Of a stretch of DNA of 64,000 bases, positions 45,700 to 57,603 are shown one piece after another (position 1 is the first letter of the stretch; every line of letters starts with the position of its first letter). The notes beneath the pieces are model-generated. The model saw only the letters and a program-made list of their open reading frames with translations. It searched no databases and had not been told where the DNA came from. A program made the position numbers and the translations under genes. Source of the stretch: Dastarcus helophoroides (lineage: Eukaryota > Arthropoda > Insecta > Coleoptera > Bothrideridae); NCBI GenBank assembly GCA_028583605.1, contig CM053335.1:11104053-11168052 (forward strand). Direction: 5' to 3'.

Positions 45700-48690
45700 T
45701 CACATGGAACAAGGGAAACCAAATTCAAAACAGAAGAGGACGCAACTCACTATGTCAACCAGATCAATCGCGAAACTCTTCCGAAAGGGAAGTGGCTCGA
45801 AAAAAGGCTGCGAAGGAATGCATAATGCAATTAATATAGGAGATTCAAGGTAGAAGAATGTATGTCAATTATACGAGAGGCGAAATCCACAGAGATTGCA
45901 AACTGAATTTTGATGGAACGGACTGGTCCTTGGTTATCTTCAAAATTTGAAATGCAAATCTTGTACCCCGAAACCAAGAAAAATGAAAAAACACAACAAA
46001 GATTGCAACCTTTGTTGTGTATTTTAATATTTCAAGGGCTCCAAGGGACAAGATTTGTATTTCAATTACTGCAAAATGAAAAAAAAAGCCAAAGAAGAAC
46101 ACTTTAATTCAATATGTCAACCAGGCTAGAAGCAAGTCCCTTCCGAAAGTAAAGTAGCTTAAAGTCGCAAAAAGGTGGCCGAAGTGGTGGCCTAAACTTT
46201 AGGTAACCCACATCGAATCCAGACTCCAGAATCCCAGAAATTGTCGCAAAAAAATACCATTAAGACAGAAAATTCAAAATAGGAAGGCGTAGTAACTATG
46301 TTTCAACCAAACTATAGGCGAAGCTTATCCACAAAGAAAGTGGAATGAAAAAAAATACCAAATGTAATGCAGAAGAGCACTGTAATGGTACGTCAACCAT
46401 ATCAGAGAGGAAACTAATCCGTGGAGACAGCGAAATGAAAAAAACTAAAAAAAAAACACTTTAACTCAGTATCTCAACCAGATCAATGGTGAGACTTTTT
46501 CGAAATCTACGCAGACTGCGAAATGAAAAGCCAAAAAAAAACTTTAACTTAAGCATGTCAATCAGGTCATAGGTGAAGCTCTTTCGAAATTAAAGTAACT
46601 TAAGAAATTGTCACAAGAGCACAAAGAGCACAGTAACTATATGTCAACCAAACCAGGGGCAAAACTCATTAACAGAGACTGTAAAATGGAAAAAAAAACA
46701 AGATTTAATGCAGAAGAGCACTGCGAAATTAAAGTGACTTAAGAAACTGTCGCAAAGCAATACAATTAAAGCAAAAGATTCAAGATAGAAGAGCACAATG
46801 TCAACCAAACCAGAGGCAAAGCTTATTAACAGAGACTGTAAAATTTAAAAAAAAATACAAGATTTAAAGCAGAAAAGCACTGTAATGATATGTCAACTAC
46901 ACCAGAGGCGAAACTAATCGGCTGGGACTACGAAATAGGAAACCAAAGAAGAACCCTTTAACTCAGAAATGTCAACCAGGCCAGAGGCGAGACTTCCGAA
47001 ATTAAAGTGACTTAAAATACTGTAAAGGAGTGCAATAAAGACAGAATATTGAAGGTAGAAGAACGCAGTACCCATATGTCAACCAAACGAGAGGCGAAGC
47101 ACATCCGCAGAGACCGTGGAATGGAAATTAAAATATTATGCAGAAGAGCACATGGTATGTCCCTTACCAGAGGCGAAACTGATCTATGGAGACTGCGAAG
47201 TGAAAAACCAAAGAAGAACACTTTCACTTAGTATGTCAACCAGGTTAGAGACGACACTTTTGCGAAATTAAAGTGACTTAAGAAACTGTCGCAAAGGAAT
47301 ACAATTAAAGCAAAAGATTTAAGATAGAAGAGCACAATGTAAACCAAACCAGAGGCAAAGCTCGTTAACAGGGACCGTAAAATGGAAAAAAGAAACAAGA
47401 TTTAATGCAGACGAGCACTGCAACGGTATGTCAACAATACCTAAAGCGAAACTAATCCACGGAAACTACAAAATCAAAAACCCAAAGAACACCTTAACTA
47501 ATGTCAACGAGACGAAACTCTTCCAAAATTAAAGTGGCCCAAAAAACTGTCCCAAAGAATGTAATAAAGACAGAAGATTCAAGATAGAAGAACTCAGTAA
47601 TTATGTGTCAACCAAACCAGAGGCGAAACTCATCCGCAGAGGCCGTGGAATGAAAAAAAAAATTAAAATATAATGCAGAAGATCACATGGTATGTCCCTT
47701 AGCAGAAGCGAAACTGATCTATGGAGACTGCGAAGTGAAAAACCAAAGAAGAACACTTTCACTCAGTATGTCAACCAGGTTAGAGACGAGACTTTTGCGA
47801 AATTAGAGTGACCTAAGAAACTGTCGCAAAGGAAACCAATCAAAGCAAAAGATTTAAGATAGAACAGCACAATGTAAACCAAACCAGAGGCAAAGCTCGT
47901 TAACAGGGACTGTAAAATGGAAAAAAGAAACAAGATTTAATGCAGACGAGCACTGTAACGGTATGTCAATAATACCTAAAGCGAAACTGATCCACGGAAA
48001 CTACAAAATCAAAAAACCAAAGAACACCTTAACTAATGTCAACGAGACGAGACTCTTTCAAAATTAAAGTGGCCCAAAAAACTGTCCCAAAGGAATGTAA
48101 TAAAGACAGAAGATTCAAGATAGAAGAACTCAGTAACTATGTGTCAAACAAACCAGAGGCGAAACTCATCCGCAGAGACCATGGAATGAAAATAAAAAAC
48201 AAGACTTAATAAAGAAGAGCTCTGTTATGGTATGCCAACCATACCAGAGGGGAAACTAATCCGTGGAGACTACGAAATGAAAAAACTAAAAAAGAACACT
48301 TTAACTCAGGTCATGTCATGTCCACCAGGGCAGAGGTGGGACTTTTCCGAAATTAAAGAGACTTAAAAAATGGTCGCAAAGGAATGCAATCAAGGGAGAA
48401 GATTCAAGACAGAAGAGTGTACTAACTATCTGTCAACCAAACTAGCGGCGCAGCTCATCCGTAGAGACTATATGGAATTAAAAAAAAAAAACATTTACTG
48501 CAAAGGAGCTCCATAATGGTACCCTACCACAGGTGAAACTCTTCGAAAATGGCACAAGACAAGATCAGAAGACTTTCGCTTCTGATGTGGTTGTCACACA
48601 AGAACAGAACAGTTTTGCCACCAATTTAGTTAACGTATGAGATCAAAAGGGTTTCGCCTCTAATATGGATGACGTACTAAGTTCCAGCAT
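45700..48690 (+). repeat. satellite of ~100-bp monomers related to the Penelope 3' tail units
   Basis: About 28 monomers with the core TATGTCAACCA, ACCAGAGGCGAAACT and AGAAGAGCAC. The Penelope tail units have AGCACGGCAACTCAGTATGT then CCACCATACCAGAGGCGAAA, so the core is the same. Between 47150 and 48225 a composite of about 538 bp (five monomers) is present twice, for example GATCTATGGAGACTGCGAAG at about 47170 and 47710. The right edge (48640-48690) holds an inverted monomer (GGTTTCGCCTCTAATATGGA). Short frames inside are artefacts. Confidence 0.85.
45911..46068. repeat. Penelope tail palindrome at the satellite's left edge
   Basis: Minus tail (ATGGAACGGACTGGTCCTTG, then TACCCCGAAACCAAG) and plus tail (GGGACAAGATTTGTATTTCA) meet at GATTGCAACCTTTGTTGTG. 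No hammerhead-like core remains. Confidence 0.7.
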
Positions 48691-48746
48691 CGATAAATAT
48701 CGATCGATATAATTTATAAATATAAATATATTTCCACTTTTACAAT

Positions 48747-48752
48747 TTTAAT
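48747..48752 (-). terminator. candidate poly(A) signal of the basic-protein gene
   Basis: ATTAAA on the minus strand, 56 bp past the stop codon, followed by a GT- and T-containing stretch. It is a common variant signal; no AATAAA is nearby. Confidence 0.35.
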
Positions 48753-48807
48753 ATATTTAGTCGAATACACTGGATAATTCAACTGATACAAATCACGTGA
48801 CGTTTGT

Positions 48808-49779
48808 TTATGAGGGCGGCAGAGAACTGTTAGTGTTGTCATTCATATTGCATCCGCAGCGCCCCACTTTACAATAATCCCCATGCATTGTCTTCGCCAA
48901 CATAATCCCCTTCATCCTGGCCGCAATCCTATTTCGACAACACACACATCTCTGAGTCAAGTCAATGTTTCTCAAGTTATTATCAGGTCTCCAGTGACGT
49001 ACATCATGCGTCACTGTCCTCCTCCTCTTCCTTTTAATATGCTCGGAACTTTGCGTATCTCTAGGTCGCCTCCTCTTCCTCGACTCTCTACTCAATTTGA
49101 TAAGTCGACACCGTTGGTTCAGCTTGGACGAGGACACCTTCAAATGTCGAATTTTTCTCTCCAGTTTATGAACTGACCGACTGGACGTGGTTGTGTTGTC
49201 TATTTTCTTCACTTTATCCGAGGTGTGTGGAAGCAACCAACTCCTCTTGGGTCGATTCTTCCTTCTTATTTTAGGTTTCACCTTAGTGGAATACACCCTA
49301 TCTTTCTTCTTGTTGGCCCTCTTCGATCTCCTCCGTTTTGGTGTCATCGGGAGGGCCACGATTCTATCGGCTAGGTGCACATGTGGTAAATTCTCCAAAT
49401 ACCTGTTGTTGCAGCAGTGGGGTTTGGTTTTAACCAAATCATGGGATTTTTTCAACGATCGATTCTTCTTTTGGGTCTTTTTACTTGTGTGGTGTCTTGG
49501 TTTTCTGTAGCGCTTGTAATGGGCAAGTCGATGGTCCTTACGGATGTGTCGTCCGGATCGCGTTCGTATACAACTAGAGAGACTTTCCTCGCTCGAAGGC
49601 CAAGCATTTTTACGGGACTTGTGGCTTAGTCTTTCCAGGAATCGATCTACTGGGCGGCGATTGTGGGGATACTTGATTTCTTTCGTTGTATGACGTTTGT
49701 GGTATCTTCGCAGTTCGGCTGGAATCGATTTGGTGTCGTTGTCGCTGGAAGCAGTACTGAATTCTTCTATTTTAACCAT
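48808..49779 (-). CDS. very basic, Cys-containing 323-residue protein, family not recognised
   Basis: An intact single-exon frame of 324 codons on the minus strand, with the ATG at 49777-49779 in a good context (A at -3, G at +4) and TAA at 48808-48810. The frame is open seven codons further upstream but without an ATG. The N-terminus is mildly acidic (MVKIEEFSTASSDNDTKS); the rest is extremely rich in Lys, Arg, His and Ser, with runs such as KRRRSKRANKKKDR and SRESRKRRRPRD that would act as nuclear signals. Ten Cys occur, six of them in a C-terminal cluster, CVCCRNR and about 20 residues later YCKVGRCGCN. No membrane segment or signal peptide. A TATA box lies about 90 bp upstream and ATTAAA about 56 bp past the stop. 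Composition suggests a nucleic-acid-binding or sperm-type chromatin protein, but that is inference only. It could also be a retrogene. Confidence 0.62.
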   Translation of the reverse strand: MVKIEEFSTASSDNDTKSIPAELRRYHKRHTTKEIKYPHNRRPVDRFLERLSHKSRKNAWPSSEESLSSCIRTRSGRHIRKDHRLAHYKRYRKPRHHTSKKTQKKNRSLKKSHDLVKTKPHCCNNRYLENLPHVHLADRIVALPMTPKRRRSKRANKKKDRVYSTKVKPKIRRKNRPKRSWLLPHTSDKVKKIDNTTTSSRSVHKLERKIRHLKVSSSKLNQRCRLIKLSRESRKRRRPRDTQSSEHIKRKRRRTVTHDVRHWRPDNNLRNIDLTQRCVCCRNRIAARMKGIMLAKTMHGDYCKVGRCGCNMNDNTNSSLPPS

Positions 49780-49867
49780 TATATCAGGAATAAACAGCAA
49801 TTTTGACTATTTTATTCAATGACATTTCTAGAGATAGTTTTCTCGCTTTGTCAGGTGAAACGCGTTC

Positions 49868-49874
49868 TATATAA
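49868..49874 (-). promoter_or_regulatory. TATA box of the basic-protein gene
   Basis: TTATATA on the minus strand inside GTGGTTATATAGAACGCG, about 90 bp upstream of the ATG. Transcription would start near 49840. A short upstream frame of 13 codons (starting ATGTCATTGAATAAA) would lie in the leader and end just before the main ATG. Confidence 0.45.
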
Positions 49875-50059
49875 CCACATTATTACTATGGTAACACTGC
49901 TTGTGAAAATTAATGTGGATTTGAATCCATTTTAGATCTCTTACAAATTTCCTGAATCACGTCGATTTTCGTTTTTGGTTTCCCACGTCTTTGGATGCTT
50001 TTTATTCCACCTAGATGGAGAAGGAGGTGAAAACTAACCCTCAATTATTTTTTTAACAT

Positions 50060-50166
50060 TCCCATTAAACCAAACTTTGTTGTGTTTTTTAATATTTCTT
50101 GCTTTCAGGGGACAAGATTTGTATTTCAATTTTTGTAAATAATCAAGGACCAATCCGTTGCACCAA
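50060..50166 (+). repeat. Penelope-derived tail
   Basis: TTTGTTGTGTTTTTTAATAT, then TTTCAGGGGACAAGATTTGT and TTTCAATTTTTG, ending CAATCCGTTGCACCA. The core is absent. A short frame starting at 50099 is part of this repeat. Confidence 0.65.
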
Positions 50167-50169
50167 AAC

Positions 50170-51190
50170 ATTTCCCATAAAGTCCAGTCATTCCAGAAAT
50201 TTTGACACTTTTAATATCGAAATTACAGTTTTAATTACAAAATTTGGATTTCGAAATTTCGTCACCAAATTCAAAACCTTGGCCATTAATGCAATTTCGA
50301 ATTTCATCTCAAACTTGCATTCGACATTTCAGGATAAAACTTAACATGTTCTAATAAATTAAAATTAAATTTCCCAGAAAATATGGATGTGTTACCAAAG
50401 TTTGCTTTCTTTAATAACTCGTTTAAAAACTCGACTTTTCTGGGCGTAGCCATTATCTTTATTATGAATATCTTCTTTCTTTGTTCACTGTCACGAAATG
50501 TTTTATATAAAAAAATGTTTCGGTATAAAAATTATATCAAAATATGCAGAATTCTTAAATTCTCCACAACATATTGATTAAAAACTACCCAAGAAGTATT
50601 ACTTCAGATTTCCTCATTGCATATTGTTGAACAGTAGAATACCCAATTTTTCGCTAATTTAACCAACATCCTAGCTCTTTAAATAAAAGGATAAGAGACA
50701 GAAAAAGTCGAAAAATAGACAGCTTATATATTACGCCTTAAATTTTACATGCAAGTAAAACGAGTCTCCTATAAAAGCTGATAGTCAAACGCACTTTATC
50801 AACAAGTATATTCAATGTAAAAATATTTTTTACACGCGTAAATTATTTCAAACGCAGGCAGGTGTACGAGTAAATATGGTATTAGCAGATGTTTCCAGTT
50901 TCTATTCTATTTTCATGATATGTATTCACCGTTTTACCACGTTTTATTTATGTTGATTAGGTAATCGTGTAATAGTCGAACCACGAAGCGCCAGGAGTTC
51001 CGTTGCGATGAAAAAAATGTGTTTTTTATGAAAATTTGCGTGCATTTTAAATCGTTAATTGGAGAACAAATACTGGAACTTTTGTCCATTTTGGTTAATA
51101 TTTTAATAAGAAAGTTATAAGTGGTCAAAGATTAAATATTCATAGAGACAAATAAACACTATAAATAATAAAAATATTTAAATTGTCCTC
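50170..51190. other. no gene recognised
   Basis: AT-rich sequence without a gene or clear repeat. Confidence 0.35.
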
Positions 51191-54100
51191 TACATTTCTT
51201 TAGGCAATATATAGCGTGGGGTCGCAACATATGCAACTCGTGATACACATCCCAAATATTTTTAGTTGCCTAATTTATACAACTTGTGTTACACAATGAA
51301 ATGTTTCGGCATGTGATTTAGCGATTGATCGATTATATTCAGTAAACGATTTCAAAATGCAACGTACAAATTAGGCGTACACCTTATTTTTAAGAAGTCT
51401 ACAACTTATTCCTATTCAGGTTCCATTTGTTATATTTTATAAATAGAACTACTTTAATAACTTCATGGCGTTTGACTATAGGCAACTCTACGCACACGTT
51501 GCAGACATTTCACATAATGAAACACAGATGGGGCTGCACATTACATGTCTTTGAATTCAAATTAATTGGACTTCCAGTACTTATTGTTTTTATCTTATAA
51601 CAACATTGTAAATTAAGGCCACGTCAATCATATACGTATTGAATACATGAGGTAGACACGGCAATCTAAAAATTTGGAGCAATGATTGCACGCAACACTT
51701 CGTACATTAGTAAATACGTTTCGTGCAATTAGTCACAGATGGTGCACATATCTATTCCCTTGAATTCGAATTATTTTAAATCAGTACTTCATTTCTTTAA
51801 ACTAAATTGTTTAATTTAGCAAAGGATACTATATATTTATAAAAAATACAAAGTAGACAACATAATCTAAGAATAGAGGGAATGACTGCACAATGATAAA
51901 TACGTTTTGCGTAATCAATCATAGATGGTGCGCGTATCATTGAATTCAAATTATTTTAAATTAGTCCTTATTGTCTTTTAGCAAAATTGTTTTATTTCGC
52001 AAAGTTTACCTTATATTTATAAAAGGTACAAACGTAACAAAAAAATTTAAGAAATAGGAGGATCGAGGAAATGACTGCAGGAACACCAGTAAATACATTT
52101 CGCGTAATTATTCATAGATGGTGCGCATATCTTATTCCCTTAAATTCTGTTTTGGTTGAATCAGTAGTCATTTTTATTTAACAGAATTGTTTGATATACT
52201 AAAGTAAATTATATGTTTATAAAATACATAAAAAATAGACAAGGAAATTTACGAAATCGGAGGATGAGGAATAATAAATGCGCGCAACACTTCATACACT
52301 AGAGAATTCGTTTCGTGTATTTAATTATAGATGGTGTGCATATCTTACTCCCTTGAATTAAAATTATTTTAAATCAGTCGTTATTTTCTTCTAACAAAAT
52401 TGCTTAATTTTGCAAAGCGAATCATAAATTGATAAAACATATAAAATAAACAAACAAATTTAAGAAATCTAAGAATGGAAGGAATAACTGCCCGCAACAC
52501 TTCGTACATTAGGGAATACGTTTCGTGTTATTAATTATAGATGATGCGCATATCTTACTCTCTTGAATTAAAATTATTTTAAATCAATCGTTAATTTCTT
52601 CTAACAATACTGTTTAATTTCACGAAGTAAATCATATATTTATAAAACATATAAAATAAACATAAAAATTTAAAAAATCAAAGAATGGAAGAAATAACTG
52701 CTCGCAACACTTCGTACACTAGAGAAAACGTTTCGTGTAGTTAATTATAGATAGTGTGCATATCTTACTCCCTTGAATTAAAATTATTTTAAATCAGTCC
52801 CTATTTTTTCCCAACAACATTGTTTAATTTTACAAAGTGTATCATTAATTCTTAAAACATATAAAATGAACAGGAAAATTTAAGAAATCGAAGAACGGAA
52901 GAAATAACTGTCTCCAACACTTCGTACACTCGTAGACATGTTTCGCAAAATTAATCACAGATGGTGCGCGTATTTAATTCTTTGAATTCAAAATATTTTA
53001 CGTGAATACTTATTTTTTTTTAATAAAAGTGTCTACATCAACCAAGTAGACAACTAAAAAATTTTAACAAATCAAAGAGATAACACCTAACACGCCCAAT
53101 CGTCCAAAGTGAAACGAGAAAAATTAGAAATTTTGTAGAGCAAACTTGATACGAAATCACTTGGGAAACTACAGCAAAATTGTTTAATTTAGCAAAATTT
53201 ATAAAATACAGTAAGTGGACAAGGAAATCTAAGTAACCGAATGATGGAGGAAATAGCTGCACACAGCACTTCGTACATTAGTGAGTACTTTTCGCGTAAT
53301 TAATTACAGATGATGCGCATATCTCTTTCCTTTAATTCGCATTATTTCAAATCAGTTTTTATTTTCTTTTAATTTAATTGTTTAATTTAGCAAAGTAGAT
53401 CATATATTTATAAAATATAGGAAGTAGATAAAAAAGTCTAAAGAATCGGAGGATGAAAGAAATGAATGCAGGCAACACTTCGTACACCAAGGTACATGTT
53501 TCCCGTAATCAATCACAGTTGGGGCGCATGTAATATCCTTCTGACTTCAAATTATTTTACGTGAAAATTTGTTTCTTTTAATAAAATTCTTTACATCAAC
53601 AAAGTTGACAAGTTAAAAATTCCTAACAAATTAAAGAAATAATACACAACACACCCAATCATCCAAAGTAAAGCCAGAAAAATTACAAATTTTATGCACT
53701 TGAAAATGTACATCAAACTTGATACGAAATCACTTGGGAAACCACAACAAAATTGTTTAATTTAGCAATATTTATAAAATATAGGAAGTAGACAAGGATA
53801 TCTAAGAAATCGATTGATGGAGAGAATAGCTGAACGCAACACTTCGTACATTAGAGGGTGCGTTTCGCTTAATCAATCACAGATGACGCGCATGTTTTAT
53901 CCTTCTAACTTCAAATTATTTTACGTGAATACTTGTTTCTTTTAATAAAATTCTTTACATCAACAAAGTAAACAAGTGAAAAATTTCTAACAAATCAAAG
54001 AAATAATACACAACACACCCAATCGTCCAAATTAAAGCGAGAAAAATTACAAATTTTATGCACTCGAAAATGTACAGCAAATTTGATACGAAATCACTTG

Positions 54101-54500
54101 GGAAACCACAACAAAATTGTTTAATTTATCAATATTTATAAAATAAAGGAAGTAGACAATGATATCTAAGAAATCGATTGATGGAGAGAATAGCTGAACT
54201 CAACACTTCGTACATTAGTGGGTGCGTTTCTCTTAATCAATCACAGATGACGCGCAGGTTTTATCCTTCTGAATGCAAATTATTTTACGTGAATACTTAT
54301 TTCTTTTACTAAAAATTGTTTGCATCAATAAAGTAGACAAGTAAAAAATGTCTAACAAATCAAAGAAATAATACATAACACGCCCAATCGTCTGCAGTGA
54401 AACGAGAAAAATTACAAATTTTATGCACTCGTAAATGTACAGCAAAGTTGATACGAAATCACTTGGGAAGCTACAACAAAATTATTTAATTTAGCAATAA

Positions 54501-54890
54501 TTAAGGCGGCCAACCGACCCGCATTCTGCGGGATTGTCCCGCGGGATTGTCCCGCAAGCGTACGCGTCCCGGAATGGCGGTTACAGTCCCGCATAGAAAA
54601 AATTAATAAAATAGTCCCGCGAAACGACTTATGCGTCCCGGATGTCCCGCATTCTTAAATATTGAATTCATTCATAGATTTTCAAATCACTAAATACAAA
54701 AACTAACCTATGCCAATACAGCACAAAAAACGAACGACTAAGCTATGTCATATGTAGGGGGACGACATATATTTTGGTTTGTATGTTATGAGAGAAACAG
54801 AAAGTGAGTTAAGACCTTTTTTTTTCAGGTCGACGAAAATATTTACAAATGCTGTCCCGCATTGCCCTTTTCAATAGTTGGCCGCCTTAA
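54501..54890. mobile_element. 390-bp MITE with GTCCCGC subterminal repeats
   Basis: Inverted ends TTAAGGCGGCCAAC and GTTGGCCGCCTTAA; GCAATA is duplicated on both sides (54494-54499, 54891-54896), and the satellite reads continuously once the insert is removed. A possible 8-bp duplication is AGCAATA[A/T], which would fit hAT; the TTAA at both tips also recalls piggyBac, so the class is uncertain. GC-rich TCCCGC motifs occur repeatedly near both ends, in both orientations. Confidence 0.75.
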
Positions 54891-54989
54891 GCAATATTTA
54901 TAAAATATGGGAAGTAGACAAGGATATCTAAGAAATCGAATGACGGAAAGAATAGCTGCACGCAACACTTCGTACATTAGAGGGTGCAG

Positions 54990-55099
54990 GTCCAAAGAAG
55001 GTTTCACCCCTTTACCACATCGGCAATTAAATAAATAATTACGCGCGTAATTATTTATTTAATTGCCGATGTGGCAAAGGGGTAAAACCTGCTTTGGAC
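54990..55099. mobile_element. 110-bp perfect-hairpin MITE
   Basis: GTCCAAAGAAGGTTTCACCC through GGCAATTAAATAAATAATTA meets its inverse at ACGCGCGT, giving two arms of about 55 bases with few mismatches. The insert, with 40 further bases, is bracketed by direct copies of ATTAGAGGGTGC (54976 and 55139), a satellite segment. Confidence 0.8.
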
Positions 55100-57603
55100 T
55101 TAATCACAAGCCACAGTGTTTAGTTCAGTGCTTTAGTGATTAGAGGGTGCGTTTCGTTTAATCAATCACAGATGACGCGCATGTTTAATCCTTCTGAATT
55201 TAAATTATTTTACGTGAATGTTTATTTCTTTGAATAAAATTGTTTACATCAACAAAGTAGACAAGTAAAAAAATTTAAACAAATTAATGAAATAATACAT
55301 TATACGCCCAATCGCCCAAAATGAAATGAAAAAAATTATAAATTCCAAATCGGAGGATGCACGCAACACTTCGTACAACAGCGGGTTAGCCTTATTAATC
55401 ACAGATGGTGCGCATATCTTATTCCCTTCAATTCGAATTATTTTAAATCAATACTTATTTTCTTTTACTTAAATTGTTTATTTTGGCAATATAAATTATA
55501 TATTTATGAAATATATAAAGTAGATTGGAGAATTTAAGAAATCGGACAATGGAAAAAATAACTGCACGCAACACACCGTACATTGTGTATACGTTTCCAA
55601 GTTGGGAAACCACAACAAAATTGTTTAATTTATCAATATTTATAAAATATGGGAAGTAGACAAGGATATCTAAGAAATCGATTGATGGAGAGAATAGCTG
55701 AACTCAACACTTCGTACATTAGTGGGTGCGTTTCGCTTAATCAATCACAGATAACGCGCATGTTTTATCCTTCTAACTTCAAATTATTTTACGTGAATAC
55801 TTGTTTCTTTTAATAAAATTCTTTACATCAACAAAGTAAACAAGTGAAAAATTTCTAACAAATCAAAGAAATAATACATAACACGCCCAATCGTCTGCAG
55901 TGAAACGAGAAAAATTACAAATTTTATGCACTCGAAAATGTACAGCAAATTTGATACGAAATCACTTGGGAAACCACAACAAAATTGTTTAATTTAGCAA
56001 TTAAATATTTATAAAATATGGGAAGTAGACAAGGATATCTAAGAAATCGATTGATGGAGAGAATAGCTGAACTCAACACTTCGTACAACAGCGGGTTAGC
56101 CTTATTAATCACAGATGGTGCGCATATCTCATTCCTTTGAATTCGAAATATTATAAATCAGTACTTATTTTCTTCTAACAAAATTGTTTAATTTAGCAAT
56201 TAAATATTTATAAAATATAGGAAGTAGACAAGGATATCTAAGAAATCGATTGATGGAGAGAATAGCTGAACTCAACACTTCGTACATTAGTGGGTGCGTT
56301 TCGCTTAATCAATCACAGATAACGCGCATGTTTTATCCTTCTAACTTCAAATTATTTTACGTGAATACTTATTTTCTTTTAACAAAATTGTTTAATTTAT
56401 CAATATTTATAAAATAAAGGAAGTAGACAAGGATATCTAAGAAATCGATTGATGGAGAGAATAGCTGAACTCAACACTTCGTACAACAGCGGGTTAGCCT
56501 TATTAATCACAGATGGTGCGCGAATTTCATCCTTCTGAATTTAAATATTTTCACGTGAACACTTATTTCTTTCAATATAATTGTTTATAACAACAAAGCA
56601 GACAAGTAAAACATTTTAACAAATTAAAGAAATGATACATAAGGCACCTAATCGCCCAAAGTGAAGCGAGAAAAATTACAAATTTTATGCACTCGTAAAT
56701 GTACACGAAACTTGATACGAAATCACTTGAGAAACCACAACAAAATTGTTTAATTTATCAATATTTATAAAATATAGGAAGTAGACAAGGATATCTAAGA
56801 AATCGATTGATGGAGAGAATAGCTGAACTCAACACTTCGTACAACAGCGGGTTAGCCTTATTAATCACAGATGGTGCGCATATCTTATTCCTTTGAATTC
56901 GAAATATTATAAATCAGTACTTATTTTCTTCTAACAAAATTGTTTAATTTAGCAATTAAATATTTATAAAATATAGGAAGTAGACAAGGATATCTAAGAA
57001 ATCGATTGATGGAGAGAATAGCTGAACTCAACACTTCGTACATTAGTGGGTGCGTTTCGCTTAATCAATCACAGATGACGCGCATGTTTTATCCTTCTAA
57101 CTTCAAATTATTTTACGTGAATACTTATTTTCTTTTAACAAAATTGTTTAATTTAGCAATTAAATATTTATAAAATATGGGAAGTAGACAAGGATATCTA
57201 AGAAATCGATTGATGGAGAGAATAGCTGAACTCAACACTTCGTACATTAGTGGGTGCGTTTCGCTTAATCAATCACAGATAACGCGCATGTTTTATCCTT
57301 CTAACTTCAAATTATTTTACGTGAATGTTTATTTCTTTGAATAAAATTGTTTACATCAACAAAGTAAACAAGTGAAAAATTTCTAACAAATTAAAGAAAT
57401 GATACATAAGGCACCTAATCGCCCAAAGTGAAGCGAGAAAAATTACAAATTTTATGCACTCGTAAATGTACACGAAACTTGATACGAAATCACTTGGGAA
57501 ACCACAACAAAATTGTTTAATTTAGCAATTAAATATTTATAAAATATAGGAAGTAGACAAGGATATCTAAGAAATCGATTGATGGAGAGAATAGCTGAAC
57601 TTA

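Larger units (their letters stand above)
51200..57603 (+). repeat. complex satellite with ~210-bp and ~350-bp unit variants
   Basis: The landmark CAACACTTCGTACA recurs about 20 times, usually followed by a TTTCG-TTAATCACAGATG block, then AAATTATTTTA, TTGTTTAATTTAGCAA and ATTTATAAAATATAGGAAGT. Short units are about 210 bp. Long units insert about 150 bp containing ACACGCCCAATCG, AAATTTTATGCACTCG and GATACGAAATCACTTGGGAA. Copies on the left (51.2-53 kb) are diverged; those at 55.6-57.6 kb are nearly identical to each other. The array stops abruptly at 57603 in mid-unit (GAATAGCTGAAC). Short minus frames with VVSQVISYQ are satellite products. Confidence 0.9.

Noticed and set aside
45700..48690. 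Possible hammerhead in each satellite monomer (GAGGCGAAACT)
   Set aside because: GAAA is present but no CTGANGA block stands at the right distance on either strand.
48883..49629. Plus-strand frames of 70-107 codons
   Set aside because: Antisense to the basic-protein gene, whose sense frame is far longer and has a promoter and good start context.
54501..54890. piggyBac-type insertion because TTAA occurs at both tips
   Set aside because: The duplicated target sequence is GCATA-like (GCAATA) outside the TTAA, and the TTAA reads as part of the inverted repeat. Class left open.
53038..56112. Short minus-strand frames with VVSQVISYQ in common
   Set aside because: Recurring because they are translated satellite units; stops appear in other copies.
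51200..57603. Possible CRISPR-like array
   Set aside because: Units of 210-350 bp with continuous drift and no unique spacers, in a eukaryotic genome; it is a satellite.
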